A DNA stretch of 64,000 nt from Dipylidium caninum (Eukaryota; Platyhelminthes; Cestoda; Cyclophyllidea; Dipylidiidae): positions 372,001 through 436,000 of the forward strand of contig QEYB01000406.1 in assembly GCA_017562135.1 (NCBI GenBank), written 5' to 3'. Of the stretch, positions 1-11,049 are shown one piece after another. Position 1 is the stretch's first letter. Each line of letters opens with the position of its first letter. The position numbers and the translations under genes were made by a program. Below the pieces are notes generated by a model. That model was not told where the DNA came from. It saw only the letters and a list, made by a program, of their open reading frames with translations, and made no database searches.

Positions 1-172
1 AGTGTCGACCGGCGAATCTGCACGTATTTCGTCCGGGGGCAACCTCGGGAGTCGAGGATACCGCAGTCGCGTTCTGGAATGTTGTGCGTTAATTGCAGAG
101 CACATGGGGTTGCCTCCGCTTTCTGACCCCACATGATGTGTTCCGTGGTGTGCTGCCTTTCCCTTGTTGCAG
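1..172. other. Left window edge, no assigned gene
   Basis: CpG-rich for its first 80 bases. Frame 1 of the + strand stays open from base 1 for about 41 codons and then stops, which is too little to call. The stretch ends in a pyrimidine tract and AG (171-172) that would serve as a splice acceptor for the possible terminal exon that follows. The window edge prevents any check of upstream exons. Confidence 0.3.
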
Positions 173-259
173 TCGCTGGGGAACCGCACACATTTAAGTC
201 CAAACGAACTGTCCCGAATCGTACTTGAAGCCGTTAAACTGTGCCGCATTAGAATATAG
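173..259 (+). CDS. Possible terminal exon of a gene cut by the window edge (unrecognised)
   Basis: After a TGCTGCCTTTCCCTTGTTGCAG-type acceptor ending at 172, one frame is open for 28 codons and closes with TAG at 257-259. The translated piece starts SLGNRTHLSPNELSRIVLEA and reads like a short polar and amphipathic helix rather than low-complexity noise. No family is recognised. The acceptor is good, but 28 open codons are easily reached by chance and the upstream exon cannot be seen. If real, this would be the 3' end of a + strand gene whose body lies to the left of the window. No AATAAA is seen in the next 150 bases. Confidence 0.15.
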   Translation, partial: SLGNRTHLSPNELSRIVLEAVKLCRIRI

Positions 260-2165
260 ACAAGCTGAGAGATCCCGCGCACTTAGAGTAAGATAATTAA
301 ACCCTAATCTTAAACATCGCACATGAGCTGTGAAGTTTTGCAGTTTCAAGGGGCGATTGAGCAACATTTGCAATAAAATCTCACTTTGAAAACTAATTTT
401 TTTTAATTTTAACTCAGTGGAAACGAAGTTCCGCGCAAAAGGTAACCTAACCGTGGAGGGAGGAACGAGGAGCGGAGCCTGCTAATTCTCACGCATTTCC
501 GAGCACTAACGCATACTCCCACAGTGTCACGTATATGTGACATGTGACTTTATCCCCTTTACATGACCTTTTTTCCTTAATCACGTCGTACAGTGGACAG
601 ATGAGTAAAACAAAATAAAGCGGATGCAGAATGCTTGTAGTGTCACAGTGATAATTTCACATTTTGGCTTCCAATCTTTACTTCTTTCGGTACAGAGGAA
701 CAGTGACTGCCCCCCTCATTATAGCGCAGTAAAACGTTTTCCGGTGACACCTACAACTCTTCTACTCCTAGGCCTTACAAAGCCTTTATCACACTTTGGG
801 TCTAAATTAAACGATGAGCAGGTCAAACCCGGTAGTGCAAGTAGTATGTCATCCGAGAAAGCAGGAAATTAGTAGTACAGAGCTGCACTAAGTTGTGCTC
901 CGATGTAAGGGAAATTTCGGGCCAAATTGCACTTGAGGCGGCGAGATGAGGTGGAGGTGGAAGCAGGGGAGCATGGGAAAAGGTAGATGTTGTCGTTACA
1001 ACGCCAAACACCTCCAGGTAACCAATGGCAATCCTAATGGAAAGATGGGAATCTTGAATTAGTGATCAAAGTCAACCATCTAACGGCTCCGGGTTGTTTA
1101 AAATGGACCAAGTGTAATAAAGTTGAGTCTTAAATCATTTTCCAACTAACATCAAATGGGCAGGCCTTTTCATTGGGAAAAAAATCCCCTTCATCTTTGA
1201 CAGCCCTACTTGCGTCGAGGTCACCTGTGCGCGCTGGTTGCATGATCAAACTGGCCCTGGTGGAAGGCAAACAGAGAAGAGATAAATGAATTGGGTGGTA
1301 GAGAAAGTAGGCACCATGTGCGCCACTTTGACTTGGAAATGATGCCGCCTGCTGTGAGCACAATCCTTTCAATCAGCCTCGCTGAGGGTAAATCTGCTCC
1401 ACCAGGCAAAATTCTGCGTTCATCTTGCAGACCGACGGACTGCAACCGCCCCGGTCCTCAAGGGTTGCATGTGTCTTGCCTCCACAAAATGGGCACAAAT
1501 CGTGGCTATTAATGCGGAGCCTCTTTTGTTCTCTGTGGGAAGCTCACCTCTCTCCCCGTTTGGCGGCAGTTTGCAAAGTTGACGTGACGGGGACGGAAAA
1601 AAGACCATGAAAGGATCACATAACAGGGGAAATGGGCAGAGCCTCATTTCGTCCCACTTGTCAAAGTGCAAAAGTTGCTGCGTGCGGTGGAGGGGATTCG
1701 AGGCAAAAAGTGGCCGATGATGGAGTGGAGCGCATGCGCACTGAGGGTGACAGTTTAAAGCTTCTCAAAAGTCTCCATAATTTCTGCCATTTGTTTGCTT
1801 TTTTGACTAGAAAAATAAGAGGATTTTTTGTGGGCAAAACAAATTGTACAGAGTAGTTAAAGAAAAATCAGCCCACAATTGCCTCGTCTACACGAGTTTT
1901 GAGTCAAAGTGGGAATTATTTTAGGGGAGAAGATTGGAGAGATCTCATAGTCGCCTTTTGCGGCCAATCATTTTCACACACAGTGCATGCTTCCACCTCC
2001 TCCACACCACCAAGCTGCCATTAGAACGCGTCTAGACACATATGTAAGTGACTGACTCTTAATAAAACCGCCCTCTTCAATCCGCTGAGCTCTCTCTGAG
2101 GTCCTCATCACGAGCTCTTCTTCGTCCTACCCAGCCGTTCTAAGCTACTTTGTTTCTTCTCTCAG
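260..2165. other. Non-coding stretch, ending in a splice acceptor
   Basis: All ORFs here are short, overlap on both strands and resemble no family, so I treat them as chance. The right end is strongly pyrimidine-rich (about 2140-2163) and finishes with CTCAG at 2161-2165. This is a very good 3' splice site, either for a 5'UTR intron or for spliced-leader trans-splicing onto the exon cluster that follows. Confidence 0.5.
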
Positions 2166-2279
2166 GTACGAAGTAAAACTCGAAACAGAGAGTCAGCAAG
2201 GATCGTGCATTTTGTTTACGCGCCATAATGGAGTTGTCGTTGGTCGGACTATCGCTAACCCATTCGGAGGAGGAGTTTC

Positions 2280-2400
2280 ATGCCCACGGAGCCTCCAGTC
2301 CTCGCGATCCTCGAAAGGCCGTTAATCACAGTTGAGCGAATGATAGACGTCGTGGAGGTGGACGGTCCTACCGCGCCGGTATCGGGACATTTCATTCCAA
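2280..2400 (+). CDS. Candidate first coding exon of an unrecognised multi-exon gene
   Basis: The exon would begin at 2166 after a strong CTCAG acceptor, with a 5'UTR of 114 nt. The start is set at ATG 2280 because an in-frame TAA lies at 2256 and no earlier ATG is in frame; an out-of-frame ATG at 2228 opens a short upstream ORF. The frame gives 40 codons beginning MPTEPPVLAILERPLITVER and then an acidic, valine-rich patch (IDVVEVDG) that resembles a SUMO-interaction motif. It meets a consensus donor, CAA|GTAAGT, at 2401. An alternative donor GTATCG at 2379 would leave phase 0, matching the next exon better. No known family is recognised. The antisense frame is also open, so the strand is not certain. 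Confidence 0.33.
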
Positions 2401-2481
2401 GTAAGTCGACTGCTAATTCTCCGTCACGTTCTTGGGCAAATAACTGCTTTATCCGCCCATCTGTCGCACCTCTCATTACAG

Positions 2482-2584
2482 CGCAGTGACTCAGACGACA
2501 AAGTGACACAGCCTCAATTACGCTCTACAAATAAGGGTATTCATGAGACTGCGACTCGGCAAAGTCTGGCGCGGACTGAGGATG
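2482..2584 (+). CDS. Candidate second coding exon of the same unrecognised gene
   Basis: Preceded by an acceptor ending TCTCATTACAG at 2481, so the intron from 2401 would be 81 bp, a size typical of compact flatworm introns. One frame is open for 34 codons beginning RSDSDDKVTQPQLRSTNK, a charged, Ser/Thr/Gln-rich stretch like a disordered region. It ends at a donor, GATG|GTAAGC (GT at 2585). Phase is the weak point: the exon reads in phase 0 from 2482, which fits the alternative donor at 2378/2379 of the first exon but not the stronger donor at 2400/2401. An acceptor at 2493-2494 would fit the stronger donor. The open frame could also be chance. Confidence 0.3.
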
Positions 2585-2938
2585 GTAAGCCTCCGGCGGT
2601 TCAAGCTGAGTGACCCCCCTTTGATGAAACGGGAGGCGTCGTTATGCCTCGTCGCCTGAGAGGTTAACGTAATCAGTCTTATCAAATGTGAGGCGTCCAC
2701 CGCAGTTAGGGCAAGTTTTGACATTGTTAATGTGACAAGAGTTTGCCTTTCCGAAGCCTATTAATGGCCCTGCCCACCACAATTTTGCCCTGTATGAATA
2801 GCCGCGGTGAAACGCTCCAGTGCGCCCGTTTATCTTTCTTCCCCCTTCTGAGCTCCCCCAATCCCACAGACGATTCCATGGGAAACCGCGCAGTTGAGTG
2901 GCGGTGAAGCCCGTTGGTATCCTCACCTCACACGTTAG

Positions 2939-3005
2939 TCATCAATGCAACCCCAGTTAAATGAACTGTTAAAACAAATTCACGAGGCGGAGAGTCGGTC
3001 TGGCG
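2939..3005 (+). CDS. Candidate exon: helical stretch leading into a poly-Ser tract
   Basis: An acceptor at 2937-2938 (CTCACCTCACACGTTAG) opens a frame that reads SSMQPQLNELLKQIHEAESR followed by SGG, an amphipathic helix that looks like genuine protein. ATG 2945 could also be a start. It either ends at a GGCG|GTGAAG donor (GT at 3006) or continues in frame through the (CTC)n microsatellite as roughly 22 serines, up to a stop at 3295. A similar GGCG|GTGAAG donor at 2904, paired with the 2937-2938 acceptor, would define a 35-bp intron, close to the shortest intron class known in tapeworms. The link to the two exons upstream is not proved because the reading phases do not all agree. Confidence 0.28.
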
Positions 3006-3022
3006 GTGAAGACATCAGCCCC

Positions 3023-3091
3023 GCCTCCTCCTCCTCCTCCTCCTCCTCCTCCTCCTCCTCCTCCTCCTCCTCCTCCTCCTCCTCCTCCTCT
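3023..3091. repeat. (CTC)n / (GAG)n trinucleotide microsatellite, about 23 units
   Basis: An uninterrupted run of CTC units covers about 69 bp. Depending on frame it reads as poly-Ser, poly-Leu or poly-Pro on the + strand and poly-Gly, poly-Glu or poly-Arg on the - strand. If the GTGAAG at 3006 is used as a donor, the run falls in an intron as a long polypyrimidine tract; if not, it codes for a serine homopolymer. It is the longest simple repeat in the window and is expected to vary in length between individuals. Confidence 0.95.
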
Positions 3092-3231
3092 GCCTGCCTG
3101 CCAATTCACCCGAGTAGCGTGAACATGAGAAAATATTTGCCGTCGTCTGGTGGCTGTAGCCAAGACGGCTTAGCCAGGCATACTTGTTTTATTTCATTTG
3201 GCAAAATTGGCCCCGACCCCGCGACTGCAAC

Positions 3232-3258
3232 ATGTCGTCGCCGTCGTCGTCGTCGTCA
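3232..3258. repeat. Short (GTC)n / (CGT)n tract
   Basis: A GTCGTCGCCGTCGTCGTCGTCGTC run, imperfect at one unit. It follows the CTC array by about 140 bp and adds to the low-complexity, CpG-rich character of the 3.0-3.45 kb segment. Confidence 0.85.
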
Positions 3259-3344
3259 CCGCGTGAGTCAACCGCGATGGGCGTACAGTTTGTGATGTTC
3301 TGAATGCGACAGTGACTAATGCGGGTGTATCAGTCCACAGGCCG

Positions 3345-3450
3345 GTAAGTGGCGGGGAAACGACGACGAGGGTGGCGCGGGGGGCGAAGGAGGCGGGACG
3401 AGGAGAAAAACTTGGATGGGGGGTGAGGGGGGGGGCAGAGGAGACGAGGT
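3345..3450 (+). other. Strong splice-donor-like GTAAGT followed by G-rich DNA
   Basis: GGCCG|GTAAGT at 3345 matches a donor well. It could end a further exon of the cluster that starts at 2166, for example the in-frame TNAGVSVHRP stretch before it. The following 100 bases are very G-rich, with runs of six and nine Gs, and could form G-quadruplexes on the + strand. No convincing acceptor or exon was found after it. Confidence 0.3.
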
Positions 3451-6189
3451 TCCTAATTGGCACGCGCTCATGTAGCAGAAATACACTTCGGAAAAGTTGT
3501 TTGAACACTACGCATGATGAGCTCAAATGATTACAAATTCGCAGAGGGCGGAACCTACTAGATTTTTCCCCTGCTCCATAATTAATTTTAATTATTTGAA
3601 TCTGCATTCCGACCAGGGAGCCGATACGCCGAAGCAAATCGAGGCTAGTTCGCTTTTTGGAAGAATGCCACGGTTGGCCGATCTGAAGATTATACGACAG
3701 AAGAATAGCACCTCGCTTTGACAACGTCCTTCTCTACTTTTTCATTGGAAACGTCCATTTTAAGCCGAGCTCTCGTGCATGTCTTAACTTCTAAGGGGAG
3801 ACTCTTTATCTGTTTGCGTAAACTTAGCGCGGGGTCCTGATTTTTCACTTATTCAAAACTCTGTTCGTAAAGAAGATCCTCGAATTACCTCAACATCCAG
3901 AGAACTGGTGGTCCTTAATAAGATATGAAAGGCCGTTACATGGTCATGGGAACGAGAAACCGCAAAATCTAATTATGATCGATGTAACCATGCATTTTGT
4001 TTAATTCTGCTGCCCACAAGTTCAAGGTTAGATCGCAAACGGGAACTGCACTTAGAAAGGTCGTATAACCGAACAATTGCGGTTAGATGAAGTACACTAG
4101 CCCACCGATATGTCTACGTAATTACCCAAATATTCCTATACAGATTTCAATTGCAAGGTTGTTATACACGATTTGTCCATTAGTTCGCATACGCAAGTCG
4201 CCAAGGCCTCGCAGAAACTGCATTTGAGGCCATCCATCCCCGCTACGGTGCATGGTGTTGCGGTTGTTAGGGCGCCACCTAGGACAGGGTTCGTTGCGAG
4301 TGGCTGGTTCAGCAACCTGTAAAACCCCCATCTTCGGTGGTTGTTCCGTAAGTGAAGGCGGGTGAAACTCGGTCCGTAACATTTTATTATCACGCCCCTC
4401 GAAGGCACTAGAATTTCGTGATTTACAGTTTGACTACCAAATGCCATGGGTTCGCCATTCGGGTCAAGGTCACCGTCTAACCTAAAATGGCATTTATTTC
4501 CCTAAAGAGCATTAGTCACTGGACTTGGATGGCATACTGGGCAGGTGACACGACCTCGGTTATTTTCTACAGACAAGAGACACGATGGGGTCACGACGAT
4601 GGTCACCTTCACTAAATAGGTGAGATTTCAGGTTAATTTGAGAGTTAAAAAAGTGTACCGGGGGAGGATGAGCCTTAAAGGCGAGTGATATCCCATGAAC
4701 TATTAATTTCCCAGTTTTCAGTAGCAGTCTGCAGCAAAACTCGGGCCAGTTTCGAACGTCAGCGATCATTGATGCACCCAGCCGTGTAATTTGGCCTACT
4801 CACATCAACGACGCCTGAAATGGGTGCCACTTCTCCTCTCCCGAGCTTGGTCAGAGATGGGAGAAGGCGTGTGATGCGGTCAAGCGTCTGGGAGAGAAGA
4901 AGCGTCCACCGCATGGCGCAGTGTCTTGAATTGAGCAAGTTAGAGGCTCCAAGGACGAGGGCTTCGTCTTCCCCCCTCGCTCACCGTGAAAGATGGAGTG
5001 TGTCCCTCCACCAGACTTGCGGTCCATGTGCTCAACTGAGTGACTTTGTTATCTTGAATATGACAGTAGACGCCCAGCTAATGGGCATCCGTCGCAGACG
5101 TGCGTTTCGTGACAGCTCTCCGTGCCTACGGTGAGGGACAGGGGACTAAACGAGACAAAAACGCATCTTTCACCAGTTTGACAGTAAACTCCTTGAAAAT
5201 GGAGCGTCAGACATTTCCGGTAAATTCCAATCATGCGATGTCGTAGAAGGTGCAATTTGTAATCCCTTTTGTTAGATTCGCACCGTCAAGAAGCGTCACT
5301 CAAGGCTTATTTGGCCAGGCAAATGTCCAACTGCCTGTAATCGAAGTCCCCTGAAAACGTCAAGAAAGACGCCATGCATCTCATCCAGTCATTGAGTGTA
5401 ACGTAGTGGATTATTAAAAAAGGCTCTGGTTTCACCACCGTCGGCTGTAAATGCTGTCTAGACCACCTATCAGCGTCCATTCACCAAGAAATGCACTACT
5501 AACCCGACGCCACAGTGTCTTATCGTCCGCCGGTACTTCCGCTGAAATCGTGCTGGGACTTCACCACCCCACTGCACCGGTCAACGCTGACAGACACCAG
5601 TCGCTGATGACATTCAAAGTGGATTAGAATGTCACAGGTTAGTGCAGGATCGGCTGACTACAACACAGTCGAAAGCGAATACAAGTACCCCTTTGGCGAA
5701 ATAATCTCCAACCAAAGGGTTTATGAATTTCGTCCAACTACCTGCCCATTCATCCAGGCGTTCGGCTTCACAAACTCCAGCATATATTATCGTTTGCACT
5801 CGCGGCAACCCACACAGAGTCATAAACACTGTAATTTCAGTCCCTGGGCGTGCGCCTCCGGCGGCATTGACAAGCAGACATTTAAAAAAAGTGGCCAAGA
5901 TGGATGGAAGAGTCAGTAAACTCCACAATCCCTGCTTTAGCGATTTTACGGAGGCAGCAACGTTTTGCCAGTCATAAGACTACCTTTTGGCTTGCCCTCA
6001 CGTCCAATTGGCGGCCCAAAGGTGGAAGACTGGCGACTGTCTCCTCTCTCTTCCCTCCTTCGTTGCCCATCGCAGAAGAAGTGGTTCTCCAAGTCTTCAG
6101 GCAAGGATAACACGTATCCGGCTATGATGGGGTGTTTTAACTTTTAATTTTAACTTTTTTTGTTTGTAAATAGACAGAGGTAGAGTTTT
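3451..6189. other. Non-coding stretch, nothing recognised
   Basis: Several ORFs of 60-105 codons occur on both strands, often overlapping each other, without recognisable domains, splice context or codon pattern. I see no repeats or RNA genes. Confidence 0.5.
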
Positions 6190-6211
6190 TGTGTGTGTGT
6201 GTGTGTGTGTT
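6190..6211. repeat. (GT)10 dinucleotide microsatellite
   Basis: Ten or more uninterrupted GT units preceded by a T run. It is a simple repeat with no coding role. Confidence 0.97.
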
Positions 6212-9200
6212 GGAAATTGTGTGCCTCAAGATGCGAGAGCGTTTTCTCGGAGTGGATGTTGATTTAACTGGTCTGTTTTCATAGTCGCAGTTCAAAGTTT
6301 GGTAAAAACACAAAATTGAAATGTTAATCTCCTCTCGAGATTTAAAATGCTAATATTTTCCCTGAGAAAGAAATTTTACTCCCCGTGGTCCATTTGTATT
6401 TCTCTAAGCCCTAATTGAAACTAATCCTCCTGTCGCATGCTCACTTGTCAATGTCATTTCTTGTTGTCACGGAGGCGAGATTTATTCTCCTGTACTCTTT
6501 ACACAACCAAAAGCGTGAGACGTGAATTATCCCCCTCTCTTTAATCACGTAAGGGGGAAGGCAACGCCGATTACGCACCACCACTGGACTGTCTTGACTA
6601 CTTTTGCAATCGACACTCATTCTCTGTCGCCGATTGACTCACTTAAGCCCAAATGCTGGGAGCCTTATGGGGTTCCACCACGTCAAAGCCCACTGCACTC
6701 GTAGTTAAGCTAGTACAGTGTCATATTCTGCCAGTTGAATTAGCTTAAATGTGATTGCTTCAATTCCATCCACATCGGCGCATTATGGGCCCATTGGTAA
6801 TTTTTCTAACTAGTCATCATAAAGAGAGTTTGGATGGGGCGAATATGTGCTTAATTTTACTTTTATATCTATGACTTCGACTGAGATTTGTGGAGGTCTG
6901 AGATGTGAGAGGTGGAAAAACTCCGCTTCTAATAACTACAGAGTCGCCTACAAAAACACTGAAGTGAGTCCAGTGAAACGTGACCTGAGGCGGACGTTGG
7001 CTTGAAAGAGGTCCAAAATGGGCATAATTGCCAAAATTGCTGGTCTCCTGCCAAAATGTTCGTTTGTCCAGCCGCACCGCGAGACGAGCCGGACTCTGCC
7101 AACGCCAGGACAATCATCGGTCCTTCTCAACTTATCATTTTCAGCCTGAATCACTTCTGAAAGCCAAACACACACATACTTTGAAAAGTCTGGGCACAGA
7201 GAGCGAGAGAGAGACACAGAGGGTGTCCGCCTCTCGCTGGTCCATGGACACTACGTGGATGTGGTTTGATTACTTAGCCGCCGACTTTCACCGCAGTGGC
7301 GTCATTGTCAAAGCAAAAAATGCAGTAGTGATTGAACACGTGAAGAGTCCTTTCTTTAATTTTTGAGTCAACTTTGACAAATTTCAAGAGGTCTATAATC
7401 TCTGTACTGCCCGGTAGGCACTCCACTAGGCAATTCAGGAGAATTTCTGCCTGTGATGACATTTTCGGAACCAAATAAATGCGAAAAATTTATTTACCGA
7501 GTCAATGAATAGGAGCCATTGAGGAGGGAAGATAAAGCTGCTAGGGAAAAGAGTTGGGCAGAAGAGAAACGTCGTTCTCCGCACTAACCGTCATTTTTGT
7601 CATTCGTGTGCGATCTTCCTCAAACGCCCAAACAACAGATCATCAAATACAGTTTTATTAACATACGAAAATTAATTAAAATAAAGGCTATTAGCTGCAC
7701 TTATCATTATCTTGGTGCACTTCGTGAAATCCTCCGTATTCACTTGAAACCTACTTTTCTGCAGGATTGGAGAGAGCAAAATGCCGCTGAGGAGGGGAAA
7801 GTTTACGACCTACTTGGATGTGTGTCGTTATAGAGACAGATGGCTTCGCAGATGTCATCAACGCCTCGTCTAGGTGTTAATCTCCCCGTTCTCTCTCCCC
7901 GTCTTTCTTAATTCTCTCCATGTAGCATTGCAATTTAAATGGTCTTCAACAACTTCAACTGAATGCTTTCTCTCAAAATCCCTCGAATGGACGCTCCGAA
8001 CAGTTGTGGAAGACACTGAGAATCGAGGAGTTTGCAATTGGTAATAGCGTGAACGCATAGAGGGCAGACAATATCTCGTAAATCCGTTATTCGGCGGTAA
8101 TTTATGCGATGTTTGGGCGCCTACTGGTCTCTTTTGGTCTCTCCCCATGATACCGTTCAATCTCGACTTTCACCCCATCCTGGCTTAAGTTGCTCGGTGC
8201 ACTCGGTACCCACCGCTCTGAGGTGAATGAACTACTCATTCGCCTGTCTTAATGGCCTGGTTTTACGATTGTCCCTTTAACACCCATCTATCTTCCTTTA
8301 TGCCACCTTATCACGTATGCGTGAGTTAAAAAAATCAAGAGTCTGCTCAACCTCTCGTTATTCGGCGTTTTTAGCCTTAAACTCCTCTCCTTTACACCTG
8401 AATACTCGCCTTGCCCACGATGGGATGGTTGATGATTTCGTGAAAAATCATTTTGCGTCCACATACTGTACCACTTGTTAACTTCTTATCCTCTCCGTCT
8501 CCTTTGACACTACGTGACATTCGGTTGGGAAGACGAATCGGACATTCTCGCCGGATGATGATAAAGTGGATTCCAACGGCCGGAAGGATCCTCGGCCCGT
8601 CATTTGTGCTACCAGCTCCTTCAAATAGTGCTGTACGCAGCTGAAAGGTGCTTGGTGGGTTGTTAGGGCGTAGAGGAGGCGGTTATCCAACACCAGCTCA
8701 GTTCAGATATGGGCTTTGCTAAGGCCGAACAATGTAGCATTCACAGTTTTTTAAAACCGCAGTGTGAGTAATAGCGGACCCTTAACTTTGGCGGTTGGCA
8801 CGGATGTTGAAGACCATTTCAACGATCTCTTCAGCGATGAATTTAACTTTATCCTCATCACCTCCGTCTTTGTCGCCACTGGCTGGTTGGGTGGAGGAGT
8901 GGGGTGAGGCCACTCTGGAGGCCGGAGGACGGGCGAGGGATGATGGACGGAGATGGATAATCTGAGTCCAGGGTGAAGTACAAATGTATCGAAAAAAGCT
9001 CCTTTGCATCCGCATTTGTCATCTCTCTCAAACTGAAAAAGCGCAAATGATTTGCTCCTCTCTAAATAAATGCACGCATCTACCGATTATATCCAGGCGC
9101 GACTCATCTCGAGAGGCTGTTTTTCACACTACGGAATTTCGGCAACTAGGGGCAGCTCTGCCTCCTCTTCTTTCCGGTCTTTGTACTAAGCGGAGTTTCG

Positions 9201-10036
9201 CGCCACTTCACCATGATGGCGTAGTCGATGTCAGCCGAAGGGGAAGCGATAACAGCTGTCCTTTGCCATATCCCGCCCAAAGCAACAACCCAGTGTGCCT
9301 CAGTGGACTACACTGCTCCTTCGGAACTCTCACGCCTCCATTCCACGCTCATCTTTACAAACCCTGTCTCGTCGCGTAGGAATATGGGCCCATTTTCATT
9401 GAAGGACTCACCCTTTCGCCAAATTTGTTGAATATCCCCTCGGGGCCGTGAAACCGGCGCCTACCATTCTCCGGACCTAACATGGCTGTTTTGTTTTCCT
9501 TTTTCTCCTGCCTTGGTTCTCTTCCCCGGATTTCCAGACCACGCATAGTTAGGGTACCTGGGCGGACAACCTAATCCCTTTCCTCCACCCTGGACTAGAT
9601 TTCGGGAACTTTAGGGTGGAAGAAAGAGGGATTTGAAAAACGAGAAGGCTGCAACTGATGCAGTGGAAGGTGGAGACAAAGGGATAAAACAAAATCGAAG
9701 GGCGATTGAATATAAGTATCCAATGTGGGTGGCTTTCCGTCGGGAGAGAGTGAAAGAGCTGCTGGGAGGACGGGTTAATGTGGTAGGAAATCCGAGGACC
9801 TTGTGAGATGTCACTTTGGGTTGCTTCTGGCGACACGCCGCTTTTCTCTCGGACTGTTCCATATCTCCGTGAGTTCGACCTTAACGAAAAGCCAATTTCA
9901 CGAAACTGGCAGATACTTTTAAACATGAGCTTAATGTGGTTAACAGTTTGTTGCTCCACAACGCAATTAACCATTTAATTCTACCCACTTTATTTTCTGT
10001 CTGGCAATAGGTCTATCTTGAGGTAGAACACGGTTT
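6212..10036. other. Non-coding stretch, nothing recognised
   Basis: No ORF above about 140 codons and none with a recognisable domain. Both strands give similar numbers of short chance ORFs. No mobile element or RNA gene was seen. Confidence 0.5.
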
Positions 10037-10069
10037 CCGTCAATGCGTTTTGGGCCAACGCATTGACGG
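10037..10069. repeat. Perfect 13-bp inverted repeat (hairpin), 7-nt loop
   Basis: The arms are CCGTCAATGCGTT (10037-10049) and its exact complement (10057-10069), with the loop TTGGGCC between them. Pairing breaks on the outer side at 10036/10070 (T opposite T). A perfect 13-bp stem with so short a loop is unlikely by chance in 64 kb. It is shorter than a microRNA precursor and has no T run after it. It could be a structured RNA element, a protein binding palindrome or a DNA cruciform. Confidence 0.85.
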
Positions 10070-10886
10070 TTGACACAAGATGACATAACTAAGCGAAGCA
10101 TAAATGGGATGATTGATGGACTCTGGGGCACATGCTAATCGGCTAAAGTTGACATAGCTGGCTGGCGTGAAAAAGCAGATATCACATGGTAATTGACAGG
10201 TCTTCGTTGGCATTCGTTCTGGCTTTAGAGACCACTCGTGTCTCCCACTCTGTCTGGCATTTAGTTTCCCACAAAACAAACGAGTCGCATTTCAGCGGGG
10301 TGATGTCCACACATTAGTTGCCCCGTCTTCACCCCACGCTTGTCACCTTCACATTTGCCTCTCGTTCTTCATCGTGTGGACATGGAGGACATTTTCCACG
10401 TTCGTCTGGTGGGGCGATGAAATTAGTGTCAAATTTTCAGAGAGTAAGATTTCATATACTCCAAAAATGCACTCTTGAAAGGAGAACTTAAAATGATTTG
10501 CTTCTGTATCGCAGTGATGGACAATGCATTATTTTAGCCTTCACAGACATGAGAAAAGGGAGTTCAACAAGCTAGAGCGGTTTCTACTCGAGCCACCTGT
10601 GTCAAATTTTGCCACAAACGGAGCTACGTCAAAATCGTTAGCTGTCATTCTGCACATGACTTCTAGACTTGCAGCACAGAGATTCATGGGAAAAGACACG
10701 GACGCGAGCGTGTGAGCCGTAGGCAGAAGCAAATTGCGGGTGTTTGTTTAGTTACCACGGCATTATCCAGGCAAAATGGCCCCTCAACTCGTAGAATGTC
10801 TGAAATCTGCCACAATGACTGACTCACTTCCCAACAAACGTGTATTCATTTGGATTTGGTGCTTAATTGGCCAAATATAAGTTCTA
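10070..10886. other. Non-coding flank of the mariner insertion
   Basis: No gene recognised. The mariner element begins after the TA at 10885-10886. Confidence 0.5.
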
Positions 10887-10908
10887 CTGGAAAGTTCTGT
10901 CCATTTCG
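10887..10908 (+). repeat. Left terminal inverted repeat of mariner
   Basis: CTGGAAAGTTCTGTCCATTTCG. The first 14 bases are an exact inverted match to the right end, and the rest matches with three differences. It follows the TA target duplicate at 10885-10886. Confidence 0.9.
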
Positions 10909-11049
10909 ATGATAGAAATTTCCAATGCGTAGCAAATGTTTACTCGGCTCACTATTTTTACCGCAAATCAACTAAAACAAAGTTGATTGGAGTTATTCCG
11001 AAGTTGGAAGCGATAGCGTGCTCTTTTTCTACTGACACAGTTTATTCAT

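Noticed and set aside
75..96. miR-1-like TGGAATGTTGTG
   Set aside because: Twelve bases match but the 3' part does not, and no complementary arm lies upstream.
2642..2926. - strand ORF containing TCPNCGGRL, zinc-ribbon or RING-like
   Set aside because: Only one CPxC pair is present and the other metal ligands of a RING or zinc ribbon are missing. A CPxCG motif is expected about once by chance in a window of this size.
3194..3724. 176-codon - strand ORF
   Set aside because: Its length is within what chance allows, the composition follows the low-complexity CGT and G-rich DNA, and no domain is visible.
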